A stretch of DNA of 64,000 nt. It comes from Botryosphaeria dothidea (taxonomy: Eukaryota; Ascomycota; Dothideomycetes; Botryosphaeriales; Botryosphaeriaceae). Shown one piece after another: positions 43,840 through 55,542 of this stretch (position 1 is the first letter of the stretch; every line of letters starts with the position of its first letter). A program made the translations under genes and the position numbers. The stretch lies in the NCBI GenBank assembly GCA_011503125.2, contig WWBZ02000016.1:2232001-2296000 (forward strand), in the 5' to 3' direction. The notes under the pieces are model-generated. The model was given only the letters and a program-made list of their open reading frames with translations, ran no database searches and was not told the origin of the DNA.

Positions 43840-45387
43840 TTACCAGTTCGTCTTCGACTTGCCATCTTCTGGGCTAAGCACGAAGGTACCGGCGGTCAGG
43901 GCGTCGGTCTCCTCCTCATCCGAGACCTGGCGCCTCTTGCTAGTGAGGGTGCTGCCGACGCCGTTGTTGAGCAGGACCTTCTGGGCCGAGTCGAGCACGA
44001 TGCCCTCGACGGTGCCGAGCAGCCCCTGTTGCGTCAGACGGGCCTTCATGGCGGCCGGGTCCTGGCGCAGCGCGGGCTCCTTGTCCATGAGGTAGGCCAT
44101 GACACCCGTGACATGGGGGCAGGCCATGCTGGTGCCGTCAAGGAATTGGACGACGTTGGTGCCGCCAATGTACGTCGAGAGGATGTCCTCGCCGGGAGCA
44201 TACACGTCAACGCAGGCACCAGTATTCGAAAAGCTCGAGATCTCATCGTCAATGCCGACGCTGCCGACCGAGACGACGGACGAGTTGGAGCCACCCACGT
44301 TGGAGGGGGAGAACTGGCACGCGTCCTCGCCCTTGTTGCCGGCCGCCACGGAGGCGTGGATGCCTGCTTGCGTCGCCGCCTTGATGATGCCGCTCAGCGT
44401 ATCGACGACCTCCTCGGTGCCGAAAGACATGCTCAGGATGGATCCAACGAAATCAGACTCGTTCTTGCGCTTGTCGTGCTGCTGAATGACCCAGTTGATG
44501 CCGGCAATGGTGTCAGAGGACTTGCCACCTCCATCAGCGTCGAGAACGCGGACGGCAATGATGTTGGCACCAGATGCAATACCGAGAGTAGCACCAGCAG
44601 CGGTACCAGACACGTGGGTGCCGTGGCCAGCACCATCAGTATAGTTACCCCTGTCGTCGGTCCAGCCATCAGTGGGACGGTCCGCGGTGTCCGGGTAGGC
44701 AGTCCAGCCGTTGCGCGCGCGGCCACCAAAAGCAATGTGCTCCACGTTGACACCGGTATCGACGACGTAGATGTCGACACCCCTGCCCAGAGACTTTCCA
44801 GTATCCTCAAAAGAGTAAGTGAAAGAAAGACCGTCCTCCGCCGAACCCTTGACCTGCTGCGAGCTGGAGATGCGCTGCAGACCCCAGGGAGAGCCACCAC
44901 GAGTGCTGACGCTCCTCCTGTTCATGGAGGCGGACATCACAGCAGACTTCTCCACCGTCTCAACCTCCACCATGTTGCTCAATGCCGAAATACAGTGCTC
45001 CTTCATGTTTGCAGTGAAGCCACGGAAGACCGAGTTGTTGAAAGTGTATCGGACATCGGAGTGGTTCGAAGAAAGCTCTAGGCGCTGGAGGATCTCCTCA
45101 ACCTCGGGAGGAGTGGGGTGGGAGGCATTGAAGATGACCATGTGCTCTTCACCACCGGATTCGTGGGTAGTAGATGTCGAGGCGGCAGCGGCGGGGGTCG
45201 TAGGTGTTGCTGCACCAGCAGCAGATGCAATCGCGGCAATCTCTTCGGCCCAGTTGTCACCGGACGAGCCACCACGGTTGAATCCAAGAAAATTGCCATT
45301 CCAGTTGGCAGGGATGGGAATAGACCATGCTGAAGCGGTGCTCAGGAGAGACAGAGCGGCCGCCGAGGCAGTGAAGGTGTGCTTCAT
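43840..45387 (-). CDS. secreted subtilisin-like serine protease (S8A) with I9 propeptide
   Basis: Single exon, 515 residues. Signal peptide 1-20 (ending STASA). A Trp-rich module follows (W21, W29-N-G, LGF 34-36, NW 45-46, EE 48-49), then an Ala/Thr/Pro linker (52-75). The I9 inhibitor propeptide is about 82-152 (HMVIFNASHPTPPEVEEILQ onward). The S8 domain follows with D210 (YVVDTGVN), H255 (GHGTHVSG), oxyanion N351 (AAGNKG) and S420 (GTSMACPH): a complete catalytic set, so it should be active. Basic residues at 157-158 (NRRS) are a likely maturation point, and KRR at 484-486 precedes an acidic C-terminal extension. Close to fungal proteinase-K/cuticle-protease and vacuolar-type subtilisins; secretion is inferred from the leader. 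Confidence 0.95.
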   Translation of the reverse strand: MKHTFTASAAALSLLSTASAWSIPIPANWNGNFLGFNRGGSSGDNWAEEIAAIASAAGAATPTTPAAAASTSTTHESGGEEHMVIFNASHPTPPEVEEILQRLELSSNHSDVRYTFNNSVFRGFTANMKEHCISALSNMVEVETVEKSAVMSASMNRRSVSTRGGSPWGLQRISSSQQVKGSAEDGLSFTYSFEDTGKSLGRGVDIYVVDTGVNVEHIAFGGRARNGWTAYPDTADRPTDGWTDDRGNYTDGAGHGTHVSGTAAGATLGIASGANIIAVRVLDADGGGKSSDTIAGINWVIQQHDKRKNESDFVGSILSMSFGTEEVVDTLSGIIKAATQAGIHASVAAGNKGEDACQFSPSNVGGSNSSVVSVGSVGIDDEISSFSNTGACVDVYAPGEDILSTYIGGTNVVQFLDGTSMACPHVTGVMAYLMDKEPALRQDPAAMKARLTQQGLLGTVEGIVLDSAQKVLLNNGVGSTLTSKRRQVSDEEETDALTAGTFVLSPEDGKSKTNW

Positions 45388-48063
45388 GTCGAAGGAGTGT
45401 TAAAGGGCGCTGTAAGCGGCCTCTGGGAAACGAATGAAGGCTCAACTAATGAGGGAGTGCAACGGCGGGTAGGAATGAGTGTGGTGCTGTTTAGAAGGAA
45501 TGTCAGACGCAGGAACTCAAGAAATCACAGTTCGACCATCCAGTGGTACGAGGCAGCTAGAGAGGACATTGTGGCGCGCGGCGGCATTTTGTAGAATGAT
45601 GCGACAAGCCGAAGCATGAACAATGCCGTTATAGGCAAGTTTGAGACACGCCCAGGCGTAATGACAAGAAACGGAGACAGAAGATGCGTAAGATGAATCA
45701 ACGGGCGGAACAACTGGATTGTCCGGCGATTTGGAAAAGGAGGAATATGATAGGGAGGGGGGGAGAAATGGAATTCTGAGTCTTGCTCTGTATGTTGTTT
45801 AGTACTCACATCTACACGAGGCTGCCAGGCGGTTGATTGGAGCAAATGAGAGTCAGATTCTTTCTCAGCGGTAGTAGACCGTGCCGGCACGGGGGCTGGG
45901 TAGGTGGGATGTGAAAGGAGGGGATCAAGCAGAGTATTAGGTACTAATAAGAAGCAAAAGGCCGTATATCAAACACCACACGGAAACACAAAAAGACTGC
46001 AGGAAGAGAGGGCATGGGAGATGGGGGGGAAACAGTGCATTTTGACGCATGGTTCGGGCCACGCCATGACTCCCATTTTGCGCAGGGGCGAAACATGCAG
46101 CGCTCCCCACGGGCTCAGGTTGTGCATTTTGCGTTGACGGGCTCGATCGACCATTCTCCTTCCAGCGGCTGGCCGTGGCTTGAAACGCCCGGCCGGACCG
46201 TACCCACGCGTCGATCGGAGCCAAGTAACAGAAAGCCAAGGGCCTCGGGCAGAGAGGTGAGCGCGGACTCGGGGGTTCATGGCCAGTGGAGCAGGTGTCG
46301 CAGCAGGGCTTGGCTGCAAGGCACAAACACCGGAGCAAAACACGGCGCTCTGGGGCCCTAAAGCGGCAGCGATGGGCCGCGGACGGCATAGCGGCGGCGG
46401 GCTTTGATTGCGGTCATGCGGGAGCGGTCCAGTTGCGAGCGAGGTGTTGAGAAGGGTGCGACGTGCTCTGAGGAGCGCGGGGCCACAGGAGGTGAGAGTT
46501 CGGCGTTGGCGGGTTTCAGGATTCAGCCTCGCTGCCTCGGACAGTCTAGCCGACCCTTGGACCGTCTCACGCACCGCCGCTGCGGGCCACTTGCTGGCCG
46601 CGCAGAGTGCGATCCGCCCAAACAGGGCCTGAATCCGTTAGATGCCGTGCTGCCCGGCGTGGCTTTGCGGCCTCTGGACCAGCGGCCAAGAAACAGTGTT
46701 TTAATGCTGAAGCACGGGGAACCGCTTGTTGCGAAGAGGGTCGGCTCGGCTTCGGGAGCCTCACGTGCGCGTCGGCGCTGTCCGCTGTCCGCTGCCGCCG
46801 CCGCTGCTTGCTTCTGCTGCTGCTGCTGTGTTCCAGGAGTGCTTCTGCGCCGGCGCCTGCAGCCCATTCAACGTCCTCGCGCCATGCGCTGCTGACGCAC
46901 GTCGTCCTGTTAAGTCGTGCAAGACTCCTCCTCTTCGGTCCCAGCCTTTGCGCCCCCGACGCGCGTGCGCCCACCTCGTTGGCTGACGGGCTCGGTCTGC
47001 GGCATCCTGTCCGGGCGGCAACGGCGTCGAATCTCCACAGCTGCGTCGAGTATGCTCGCTACGCGTCGATATAGGGCGGTTAGTATAACCATGCTAAGCG
47101 GTGGCTTGCCTCCGTGTGCCACAAGCTCCTGAGCCCCTCCATCATTGCTTCTTTCTCGCCGAGCACAGCAGCTGTTCATAAGCAAGCAATCTGCCACCCC
47201 TCTGCGAACAATTTCTCAGCAATCTCCGGCCCACACTGTGCGTACTGTAGAGGCCCACGTGCTGGCCGATCGCTGTCCGGCAGCTCCAGTCGACGTCGCG
47301 GCAGCATTGGCAGCAAGTTCTAGAGCGCGTGCCTTATGCTTCGAGGAGGCATGGCTAAGAGGAATCTTCCGGAGTCTGTGTCGCCGGCAGGGATCAGCAG
47401 TTGTCAGTCAGTGATCGGCCATCCTTCGAAGCCATCTCTTAGGTAGCCGGCGTCGCCATGTTCTTTGATGACTTACAGAGTGCAGAAACGTGGACCAATA
47501 GCCCTCGGCACGAGCGCCATCCTTCGTTCCCAACTCCACCGGACTGCCCAAGTATTTAGCAGTGCAGCTGTGCCGCGCACGTGACTTACGCGCCGGAGAG
47601 GCATTATATCGCTTCACACTCGCTTGCGCTGGTGGGGGCGGCGCAGCGGAAATGGGCAGCCATCATTCGTCAAGGACAAGCGCGCTTTGAGAAAAATAGG
47701 CGTCGCCTCCTTTCCGCGACATGTTCGCAACGGCGCTCGTACTACGCCTCTCCCTTCCGGAAGAACGCCAAGCCATCGCAAGACAGACAGCTCAGGGGTT
47801 GGAAGACGGTCTAGCAAGCGAAGAGTGGTGAAGAGCAGCATGAGTTGAAGACGTGTTCCAGCAGGTACATGCAGAGGTACCACAGGGCTGGGAGGTGACT
47901 TTCTATTCCTAGAGAAAATGGGCCAATGGCAGACGGCGGTCATCCAGCACAGCGGCTATTGTAGCAGATCACTTGCTGTGCCTCACCACGCCCATTTCTT
48001 CATAATCATCATTCTGCCATGCCTTTGTCCGCTGTCTGACATGCGCTCGTTGTTGCTGTTCAA
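45388..48063. other. 2.7 kb gene-free tract, divergent promoters
   Basis: Between the subtilisin (-) and DUF3433 gene (+). Several overlapping open frames at 46.0-47.1 kb are Arg/Ala/Ser-rich on both strands and are not accepted. A CTG repeat (about five units) lies near 46814-46828 within a GC-rich block. No transposon or RNA gene recognised. Confidence 0.5.
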
Positions 48064-51000
48064 ATGGTGTCGCAACCAGTTTCTCCCGTGTCGCCTGTGG
48101 GTTCAAGGCGGAGTTGGGCAAGTTCGTTGAGACACGAGCCCACAAACCAACACAACGACCATGCGGCTCGTACCGGAGATGCCCCGCCAATCCCGCCTCA
48201 AGAAACTTCGACCCCGGATCCTCAGTCGCACGCTGCAGCATCTCCGCGTCCTCCTTCTCACGAGACCTCACCACACCCCGTAAACGCCGACTTTCCGGTC
48301 CGCTCAAGCGCATCGTCCGCCCAATACCACCCCCAAGATGTTGAGAGACTCAAGCTTTGGACGCCCTTCTTTCTCCGTCGGCGCGTCCTTTTATCTTTCA
48401 TCGCACTCTTTCTTCTCCTGATCATAGTTCTTGCTATTCTCTTTGGCCTGTCGTCTCGAGATGAACGTTTGGCTTCAGTCGACTCGCAGCTGTACTACCT
48501 GTGGGTATATGGTCCAACTGCCGGTACGCCATACCCTACCATCCTACGGGAACAAACTAATATTGCCTGCAGTCTTTACCACTATCGCCGCATTCTGGGC
48601 TCAAATCGAGTATCGCTCAAAGCAGATGACTCCTTGGGTCTTGATGGCCCAAGAGCCGCAATCTGTGCAGAAGAGTTTGTTGCTCGATTACATTGACCCT
48701 ATGAATATCGTCAGCTTGTACACCTCCTTCCGGAATCACCATTGGGTCGTTATGTCCGCACTTGCTGGAACTTTCTTGATCCAACTCATCACTGTCTTGT
48801 CTAGCGGTCTCTTCGTCTCGTCAGAGACTACCATGCGTAACGTAGGCGCCCACATGACAGCCTGGGATGCATTTTCCGGTTCTGTTCCGGCAACTGCCGG
48901 AGCAGAGCCCGCCACGAACGTTTATGGTATTTTGGCGTCTAATCTTTCCTACCCCAACGGCACCCTTGGCCAGTATTCGTACCAGTGGTTCAATTCCTCC
49001 GATGGTAAGCAGCCTGTTATTTGAGACGTTCAACCATCTAACCTAATCCAGGGAACACCTTCAACATGACCGCACTCGTCGATGTCTTCTCGGCAGATCT
49101 CTCCTGCGAGCTGGGCACTATAAAGAGCGTTTCTATCAGCCGATCGCTGGGCAATAGCACGAACACCCTTGAAGAAACCCAACCGCGACAGCCTCAGACC
49201 GAATACGAGCAAGCTGATCTCCAGTTGGAAAGCAGCTCTTGTTCTGACCTCTACATTTCCGTGAGACAGGGTAATTCCTTCGGCTACAATGGGAGCTTTT
49301 GTAGTAACCTCAATGCACAAGAGGAGGACACCGGCCGCTTCGTGCTGCTGTGGGGCGATTGGACAGATGGGGGGTCTTCACCCTCAAAGCGAGCGCCGCA
49401 GGACATCCAGCTTGATGACAGCTGGACAACTTTGAGGGACGCGACTTCTACGGCAAATCAGAACACAGGTGTGGGCATCCAAACAATCGAAGTTGCTAGC
49501 TCGGTCAACCCCCCATCATCGACAAGATCATCGGCTACGGCAGTATCAGCTACTGTTGAAAGTCAGCAAACCTCGGGACCAACAGTCATCTCTCTTGATG
49601 ATGGCAATCTCAATCCCTCATCCAGTCCCCAGACTGCCACCACGACCACCTCTGCTAGCGGCCTCTCGCCAACTGCTGGAGTCCCTTTTACTATCGGAAG
49701 CCTAACACTGCAAGTTGCAGCACCCACCTTCAGCCCTTCTCTCGGCCTCGTCTGCTCCCCCAGCTATTCCATCCGTAAGGGCAGTGTAGCACTTAGCAAA
49801 GATGCGAATGGCGACATAACACCCTCAATATCTTTCACCGGGAATGAAACCTCAACGATACTCCCGGATGTCACATCCTGGAACATCCTCCAAGCTTTTG
49901 CTCAGACAATTACACAGACAGAGAGATCCATCTCTTCGCTAAACATGGAAGCCTTGATTAACGCGACGATGCCGCAGGCAAACTTCACTGCGGACGCAAA
50001 AACTACGCAGGCAGCGGTCACTCGGCTCTTTCGTCTTGTTTCTGCACAGTTTTCCAACATCTATCTCAAGGAGTTAGCAACGACGTCGATTTCTGGTACC
50101 ACTGTATCCAGAGAGCAACGCCTACTTGTTCATGCCCTCTCTTTTTGGCTAAGTGAATCACTTCTGCTGCTTCTGACACTAACAGCGGCGTTCCTCTTCT
50201 TCAAGTCTCCTGCTATTGCTACCCCTCGGGATCCGTCAACCATGGCTGGGTTGGCCACGATCCTGTCCAGAAGTGGCACGGCTATGTCTCAGCTGGAGGG
50301 AACTGGGATATCCTCTTTGAAGCACCTGGAGCAGCATCTGAGCCAAGAACAATTCACCACCAGCGCTACAGTCTCAGCCCACAGCAGTCATCCTACTTTC
50401 CGTATTGAAAGCACAAGAGCAGACGAACACACTGCCTCGGCGGATAGCTCACCGGAGTCAGAGGATAGCCAAACGGTGGCGTGGTACCAGCCTTTCGCCG
50501 TGACCATCACTGGGCGTGCACTCATCCTCTCCGCGCCCCTGGGTCTAATCTTGGCACTGGAGCTTCTGTATCAGTATTCAGCGCGCAATGATGGGCTCGT
50601 AGCCGTCGATGACGCCAATCTCTTCGTCCACTATGCGTGGACATACATTCCGACAGCAGTCATGATCGGCATAGGGCAGATGTTCGCAATGCTCGACACG
50701 ACCGCGAAAATCTTCAACCCCTATCACAACTTACGCAAAGGCAACGCCCCACCTGATAAGAGCATCATGGAGAATTATCAGCGCTCAGTGACAGCCACAG
50801 CCTTGTGCCGTGCCGCGCGGAAGCTGCAGTACACGGTCGTAGCGGCTGGACTAGCCGCCGTGCTGACACCTTTCTTAACAATCGTCGTCAGTGGCCTGTT
50901 CAATGCAGAATCCGCGCCGACCGCTTACACAGCGAGTTTCGCGAGGATGGACACATTCGACCCGAATATGACATCGACGGGGGCTGGTTTGGCGTACGCA

Positions 51001-52248
51001 AACCTGGTGCTCGCCAACAACCTCTCCGACCCGCTCTGGACGCACCAGGATCTCGCATTTCCGGGCTGCCCCCAACACGCTGATAGCATCACCGACACCG
51101 CCGGCGAATCCGTCTCCAACGTCAATGCAAGTCGCGTGGCCCTCTCGCTCCCGGCCGTCCGCGGCAATCTCAACTGCACGCCCGCCACGCACGCGCAGAT
51201 ATACTGCAACGATCTGGCGGAATTCTTCCTGGCGCAGCCCAACGCCTCCTACGGCGACGGGCGGCAGAACCAGTACTTCAGCGGCACCGGCCACTTCGGG
51301 TCGATGTTCGCCCTGGACCCCTCGCTGTACCCGGGCTGTCCGGCCGTCATGGTCGCCTTCGGGCACGTCGACAACAACACCATCGACGAGGTGACGCACC
51401 TGGCCTGCGCGCCGTACGTCGAGAGCGTGCAGGCGAACGCGACCTTCAAGCTGCCCGGCTGGGAGCTCGACGAGTCGGAGCCCGTCGAGACGGCGAACGA
51501 GACGGGCGTCTTCTACGACAAGGACCTGCCGGACTTCGTGCAGAGCCTGTCGTACTCGTTCGCAAACCCGCTCGCGCAGAACCGCTCGGACGAGGACCTG
51601 GCCAGCATCTTCCCGCTCGTCGTGCATGGCAGGAACGGGACGCCGATCGCGGAGATGATGGGGCAGGAGAATATCGAGAACCTGAAGCGCGCGGTCGAAA
51701 CGACGTACGCGCTGATCATGGCGCAGGTGCTGAATCAGGACCGGCAGGACGGCGGGGATAATAATGAGGTATTTAAAGGGGTCCTGACAGATGAGAATGG
51801 GTTGAGATTGAAGCAGAGCCCCATTTCCACACGCATATTGGAGGGCTTGCTCGCTGCCATGTTCGTCTGCGCGGCGCTCACGTTCGCACTGCTGGATACT
51901 CGACGGGTGCTGCCGAAGAACCCGTGCAGTATCGGGGCCGTGGGGAGCTTGTTGGCGGGGTCATCACTGCTTGCGAGTATCCCTGAGGGCGCCGAGTGGA
52001 TGTCGGACAAACAGCTGAGACAAAAAGGGGTGTTCGAGGGGATGACTTTCAGTCTGGGTTGGTGGGGTGGTGATGAGGGTAGTGGCAGTGACGGAGATGG
52101 AAGATCTACCAGTATTGGGACAGGCAGGAGATTTGGGATTGATGTTGGGTCCGCGATTGACGAGAAAGGTGGCGCGAATGAGTCGGCTGATGCGAACGAA
52201 GAGAAGAAGGATTGGAGACCTAAGCGGTGGAAGAGGATTTGGCCGTGA
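48064..52248 (+). CDS. large multi-pass membrane protein, DUF3433 family, internally duplicated
   Basis: Three exons, 48064-48523, 48573-49004 and 49052-52248, give 1362 residues. Introns are 49 and 47 nt. A Pro/Ser/His-rich cytosolic N-terminus (1-105) precedes TM1 (about 107-129). TM pairs with similar sequence occur twice: a first unit with YLWVYGPTAV, WAQIEY and LIQLITVLSSGLF, and a second with YAWTYIPTAVMIGIGQ and LTPFLTIVVSGLF (from about 50.5 kb). Each is followed by a large luminal/extracellular region with many N-x-S/T sites. A last TM lies near VCAALTFALLDT, then an acidic/basic tail ending KRWKRIWP. DUF3433 (PF11915) is a fungal family of unknown function, probably in the plasma membrane. 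Codon use turns strongly GC-ending in the second half (51.0-51.7 kb). Confidence 0.88.
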
Positions 52249-55035
52249 AATTACGAGAACAAAATCTCTGCGAAAAAAGAAAGGGAGGAAGAAAGACAGC
52301 TTGATACCCATGTGTTGTTAGTCAAAATCACTTATTTTATTGTTCTTTGCATGTGGTGGTTAGCTTCAACGTTGATCGACAAGGCATGTGCCTGCTTGGT
52401 GAGAAAAGTCACAATGTAGTCATCGTAGTATGTTTGAAAATTACCATCGGAGCTCTGTAAACTGTGTCAAGAAGGATGTGTGAAGGAGACATCTGATTCA
52501 CAGAATGAGAGTCCCGTGGACATGCCCAGTCGTTCCTATATCCCAATACCCTGGCACCAACTTCCTCTGAGCACGGAGCCATTTCCAAATCCGAACAGCA
52601 CATGTCCGCACCCATTCAAGGGAGAAGGGTCTGGAGTTCTCCAACGGTCAAGGCTCTCACGTAAGGGGCGGACGCCCTCACCAGCCACCTGCAGGATCTG
52701 GCCCTCGTCATGAGGCGCGGGATAAGCCTTGATGGCGGCCGCAGTGAGGCACTTTCGTCAGGGAAATCTCTTCTTTCGACAGCAGCCGGATTTTCCGAGA
52801 TCGTGGCGGAGTACAGATCGGACACAGCGGCGCTTTGTTCCAAGTAGGGGCAAAGGTGTCCTGTCTTCAGGCCTGTCACTCCAGCGAGACGCTAGCTGAA
52901 TGCGGGGATTTGAAGCTACATTCGGCTCGACCGGCACACGATCCAGAATACCTGTCAACTATGGATGACGCTCCGCCGTCGATAGCACAAGTGCCTACCT
53001 GACAAACTACGGGATGCGGCCCCCGATCCGGCCCTGACGGAAAACCTGTGCGAGCCTCTCGGCGACTTGGCTTCCTTCGAACGGGAATGGCTGGTTTTGC
53101 GGCCGCCGCGGGCGTGGCTGCTTAAAGGCGATTTTCGTACGTCATTGTAGGCTCTAAGGAGAATGCCGTGTTGCTAGAGATAAGAGGATCTTATACTGAT
53201 CCAAGGCCCTGGAATATTGGATTCGTTGTCAGCACAGCTATTGTTTGATCCAGCTACTCAGGACCCCATCCCGTCTGCGGAGTACTCCGAGGGAAGGAAA
53301 TATGGACATAGTCTCGACTGCCATCAGATCGGCTGGATTTTTGTGAGGCCCACAAAGGCCTCTGTCCACGTTTCCAGAGTCGGGCTTGACCGATATCACT
53401 TGAAGACGGGCCCAGTGAAGTGCCAGAAAACGTGATCCTTTCTTCTCGAGTCTTGCGGTCTCATGACAACTCAGCGGACGCGATGACTATGGGAAGCATG
53501 GGAGAAGCTCGCAGTACAAAATTCAAATGCTTCAATTTTTCCCAAAAAAATATTTTTTTAGCACCTAGAATACCGTTGAATCGATCAAAGTGACAACCTT
53601 CGCTTAAAGCCTCATATGTTGACAAGCAAGCGAAGTCTAGTCATGATAAGCCTAAACTGTTAGAGCTCCCTCTCGGCCACAGAAGGTCGAGAACTGGTTC
53701 GGTGTTGAGTAATGGAACCTCTGGAGTGGAAGTGGATGTTGAATTCCTGACTCGAAGCGCAGGTCATCGAGGGCTGGAACGAAGTAGGTTGCCCACAGAC
53801 TTTGGTGTGACTGAGTCAATTCAGCTCCTTCTCGGCGAGTTTCTCCTTGGCCACCGAGTCGGAGGGTCCGTAAGCGAGGTGTTGCGGGTGACGGGGAAGC
53901 ATTGCGAAAGCAAGGGATGGAGTTGGAGGGCGACAAGTGAGGCCTATCACGCTAGCGGACCGGCTTTTCGACCGCCTGGACCACAAGGTCATGGATGCAC
54001 GATCGATCCGTGCCAATAAGACGTGACGGATAGCACTAGCCGCTGAGCCTAAAGCTGTCATCGATGGGCCGTCAAGTGTGGAGAAGCTTCCGCAAATCTG
54101 CACAATAGCGTGGGTGCTAACTTGGTGAATTGGCTGTTTGCAGTAGCGTTCTTGTGTAGAACGAAAATCTGGACGGCCATCGTGCCGTTGGCAAATCGGA
54201 GAGGGAGAGGCAGTTGTGGATTCTTCCGTAGACAGGCCGTCGTCGATTTTCGAGCCTGAGGCTGGACCTGAGTAATGAGAAATTTGTGGTAAGCTTCTAG
54301 GGTCCTGGACATCGTCCGCATGAAGCCCAAAGCCACTCAACTCTGGTCCAGCCACTGACACGGAGATGTGGAAGATGTTACCGTTGTCGGCACAACCAGC
54401 CCAAAAGGTTGTGACAATCTTCTGGGTTGATAGATGTGCCTTGGAAGATGGCATGCAAGAATTGGCCAATGCTCCATACCCAGCGCTCTTGTTTGCTGAT
54501 GCATGAATGGCGGGAAAAGAGGGAAGTGCGGATGATGGAACGAAGGGCTCGGCAGGCCGCGACGACGGGCTGTGGCGTTATGTCGCGCATCCCCGCGATG
54601 GCCGGAAGCAGTTCAGCCTCTCTGCGTCGTCTGGTGCTAGTGGTCCGGAGCGCCCACAGGGCTACCGGGTTGCAAGCGCGAGCGGGCGGAAGGCGGCAAG
54701 TTCAGCGATGGTGGTAGTTTGTTGACGAATTGGACAAGGGTAGCGGGCACAAGATCGAGAGGGTCTCAGGAACAAGACCTAGTGCCACCCTGTTCGTGAT
54801 TTTGGTTTTTAAGGCAGCAGCCTCCCATCAGAATGTTTCTTCTCATCAGCATCTTCGATTCACTGCCTCTCGCTCTACAGGCTCTCCAGCATCCAGCAGC
54901 TCTTTGTTGACTGTCTCTATCTCTCTCTGCTTTCAAATATTCGTGTTCATTTTCCTACCACCAACAGTAAGCTTGCCATAGTCAACGAGAAGGGGGAAGA
55001 CATGACTAACACGACTCAGAACTTCCAACATCAAA
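52249..55035. other. 2.8 kb gene-free tract
   Basis: No supported gene. An open frame of 217 codons on the minus strand (54469-53816) is long for its base composition but has no recognised motif or leader, and a second minus-strand frame (54590-54378) overlaps its start. The right end holds the promoter and a spliced leader of the next gene. Confidence 0.45.
54967..55019 (+). other. putative 5' UTR intron
   Basis: GTAAGC donor at 54967, a perfect branch site (TGACTAAC) and a CAG acceptor at 55017-55019 make a 53-nt intron that ends 16 nt before the ATG at 55036. Size and signals match the coding introns in this window. Confidence 0.6.
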
Positions 55036-55542
55036 ATGTCTGGACCCATCCAAACCACCTACATCTCGGCCCCCAACTCTCCCGCCTCGTTCGGACCGGC
55101 CTCTCCGAGTCGCCGTCGGTCGTCCATCTTCAGCGGCATCGCCAACAGCTTCGGCAGCAACGGCAGCTCTTCTGCTGTCAGCCACAGCCGCCGCGGCTCC
55201 AAGTGGTCCATCGCGTCCTGCTTTTCGGAGAGCAGCAACCCCGACAAGAACGAAGCTTCTTCTTCTGCTGCTTCCCAAAAAGACTTCACCTCTCCGCCCG
55301 TTTCTCCCCTCAGCGCCAACTTCGATCAATCGACCATTGCGTCCAGGCGCAGGTCATACGTGCCGAAGCGTGCTGCGGAGTCATTTTCCATCTCAACGAC
55401 GCCCATCTACGCCCGCGAAGCCGGTACTGTGTCAGTGAGCAGCCTGGCGTCGAAGAGAATGTCATACGCCACGCAGTACGGCTTCAAGACGCCGACGAGT
55501 GAGAAGTTTCCCATGGAGACTGTCGCTGACACCAAGGAATGA
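55036..55542 (+). CDS. Ser-rich basic protein with R-R-x-S sites, uncharacterised
   Basis: Single coding exon, 168 residues, with about one quarter Ser. No signal peptide, membrane helix or recognised domain. It is likely disordered. Three R-R-x-S/R-R-S motifs fit basophilic (PKA-like) kinase sites: around S30 (SRRRSSIF), S55 (SRRGSKWS) and S107 (SRRRSYVP), with a weaker KRMS at 140-143. Several SP/TP sites are also present (NSP, ASP, TSPPVSP, KTPTS). This layout suggests a small phospho-regulated protein (inference). The 5' leader probably contains an intron (54967-55019). Confidence 0.78.
   Translation: MSGPIQTTYISAPNSPASFGPASPSRRRSSIFSGIANSFGSNGSSSAVSHSRRGSKWSIASCFSESSNPDKNEASSSAASQKDFTSPPVSPLSANFDQSTIASRRRSYVPKRAAESFSISTTPIYAREAGTVSVSSLASKRMSYATQYGFKTPTSEKFPMETVADTKE

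Noticed and set aside
44029..45081. 350-codon plus-strand frame
   Set aside because: Antisense shadow of the subtilisin gene, which has a full catalytic triad and proper leader.
46404..47074. overlapping 95-163 codon frames on both strands
   Set aside because: Composition is low-complexity from a GC-rich, CTG-repeat block; no frame stands out and no splice pattern joins them.
50875..51627. 250-codon minus-strand frame
   Set aside because: Antisense shadow of the GC3-rich part of the DUF3433 gene.
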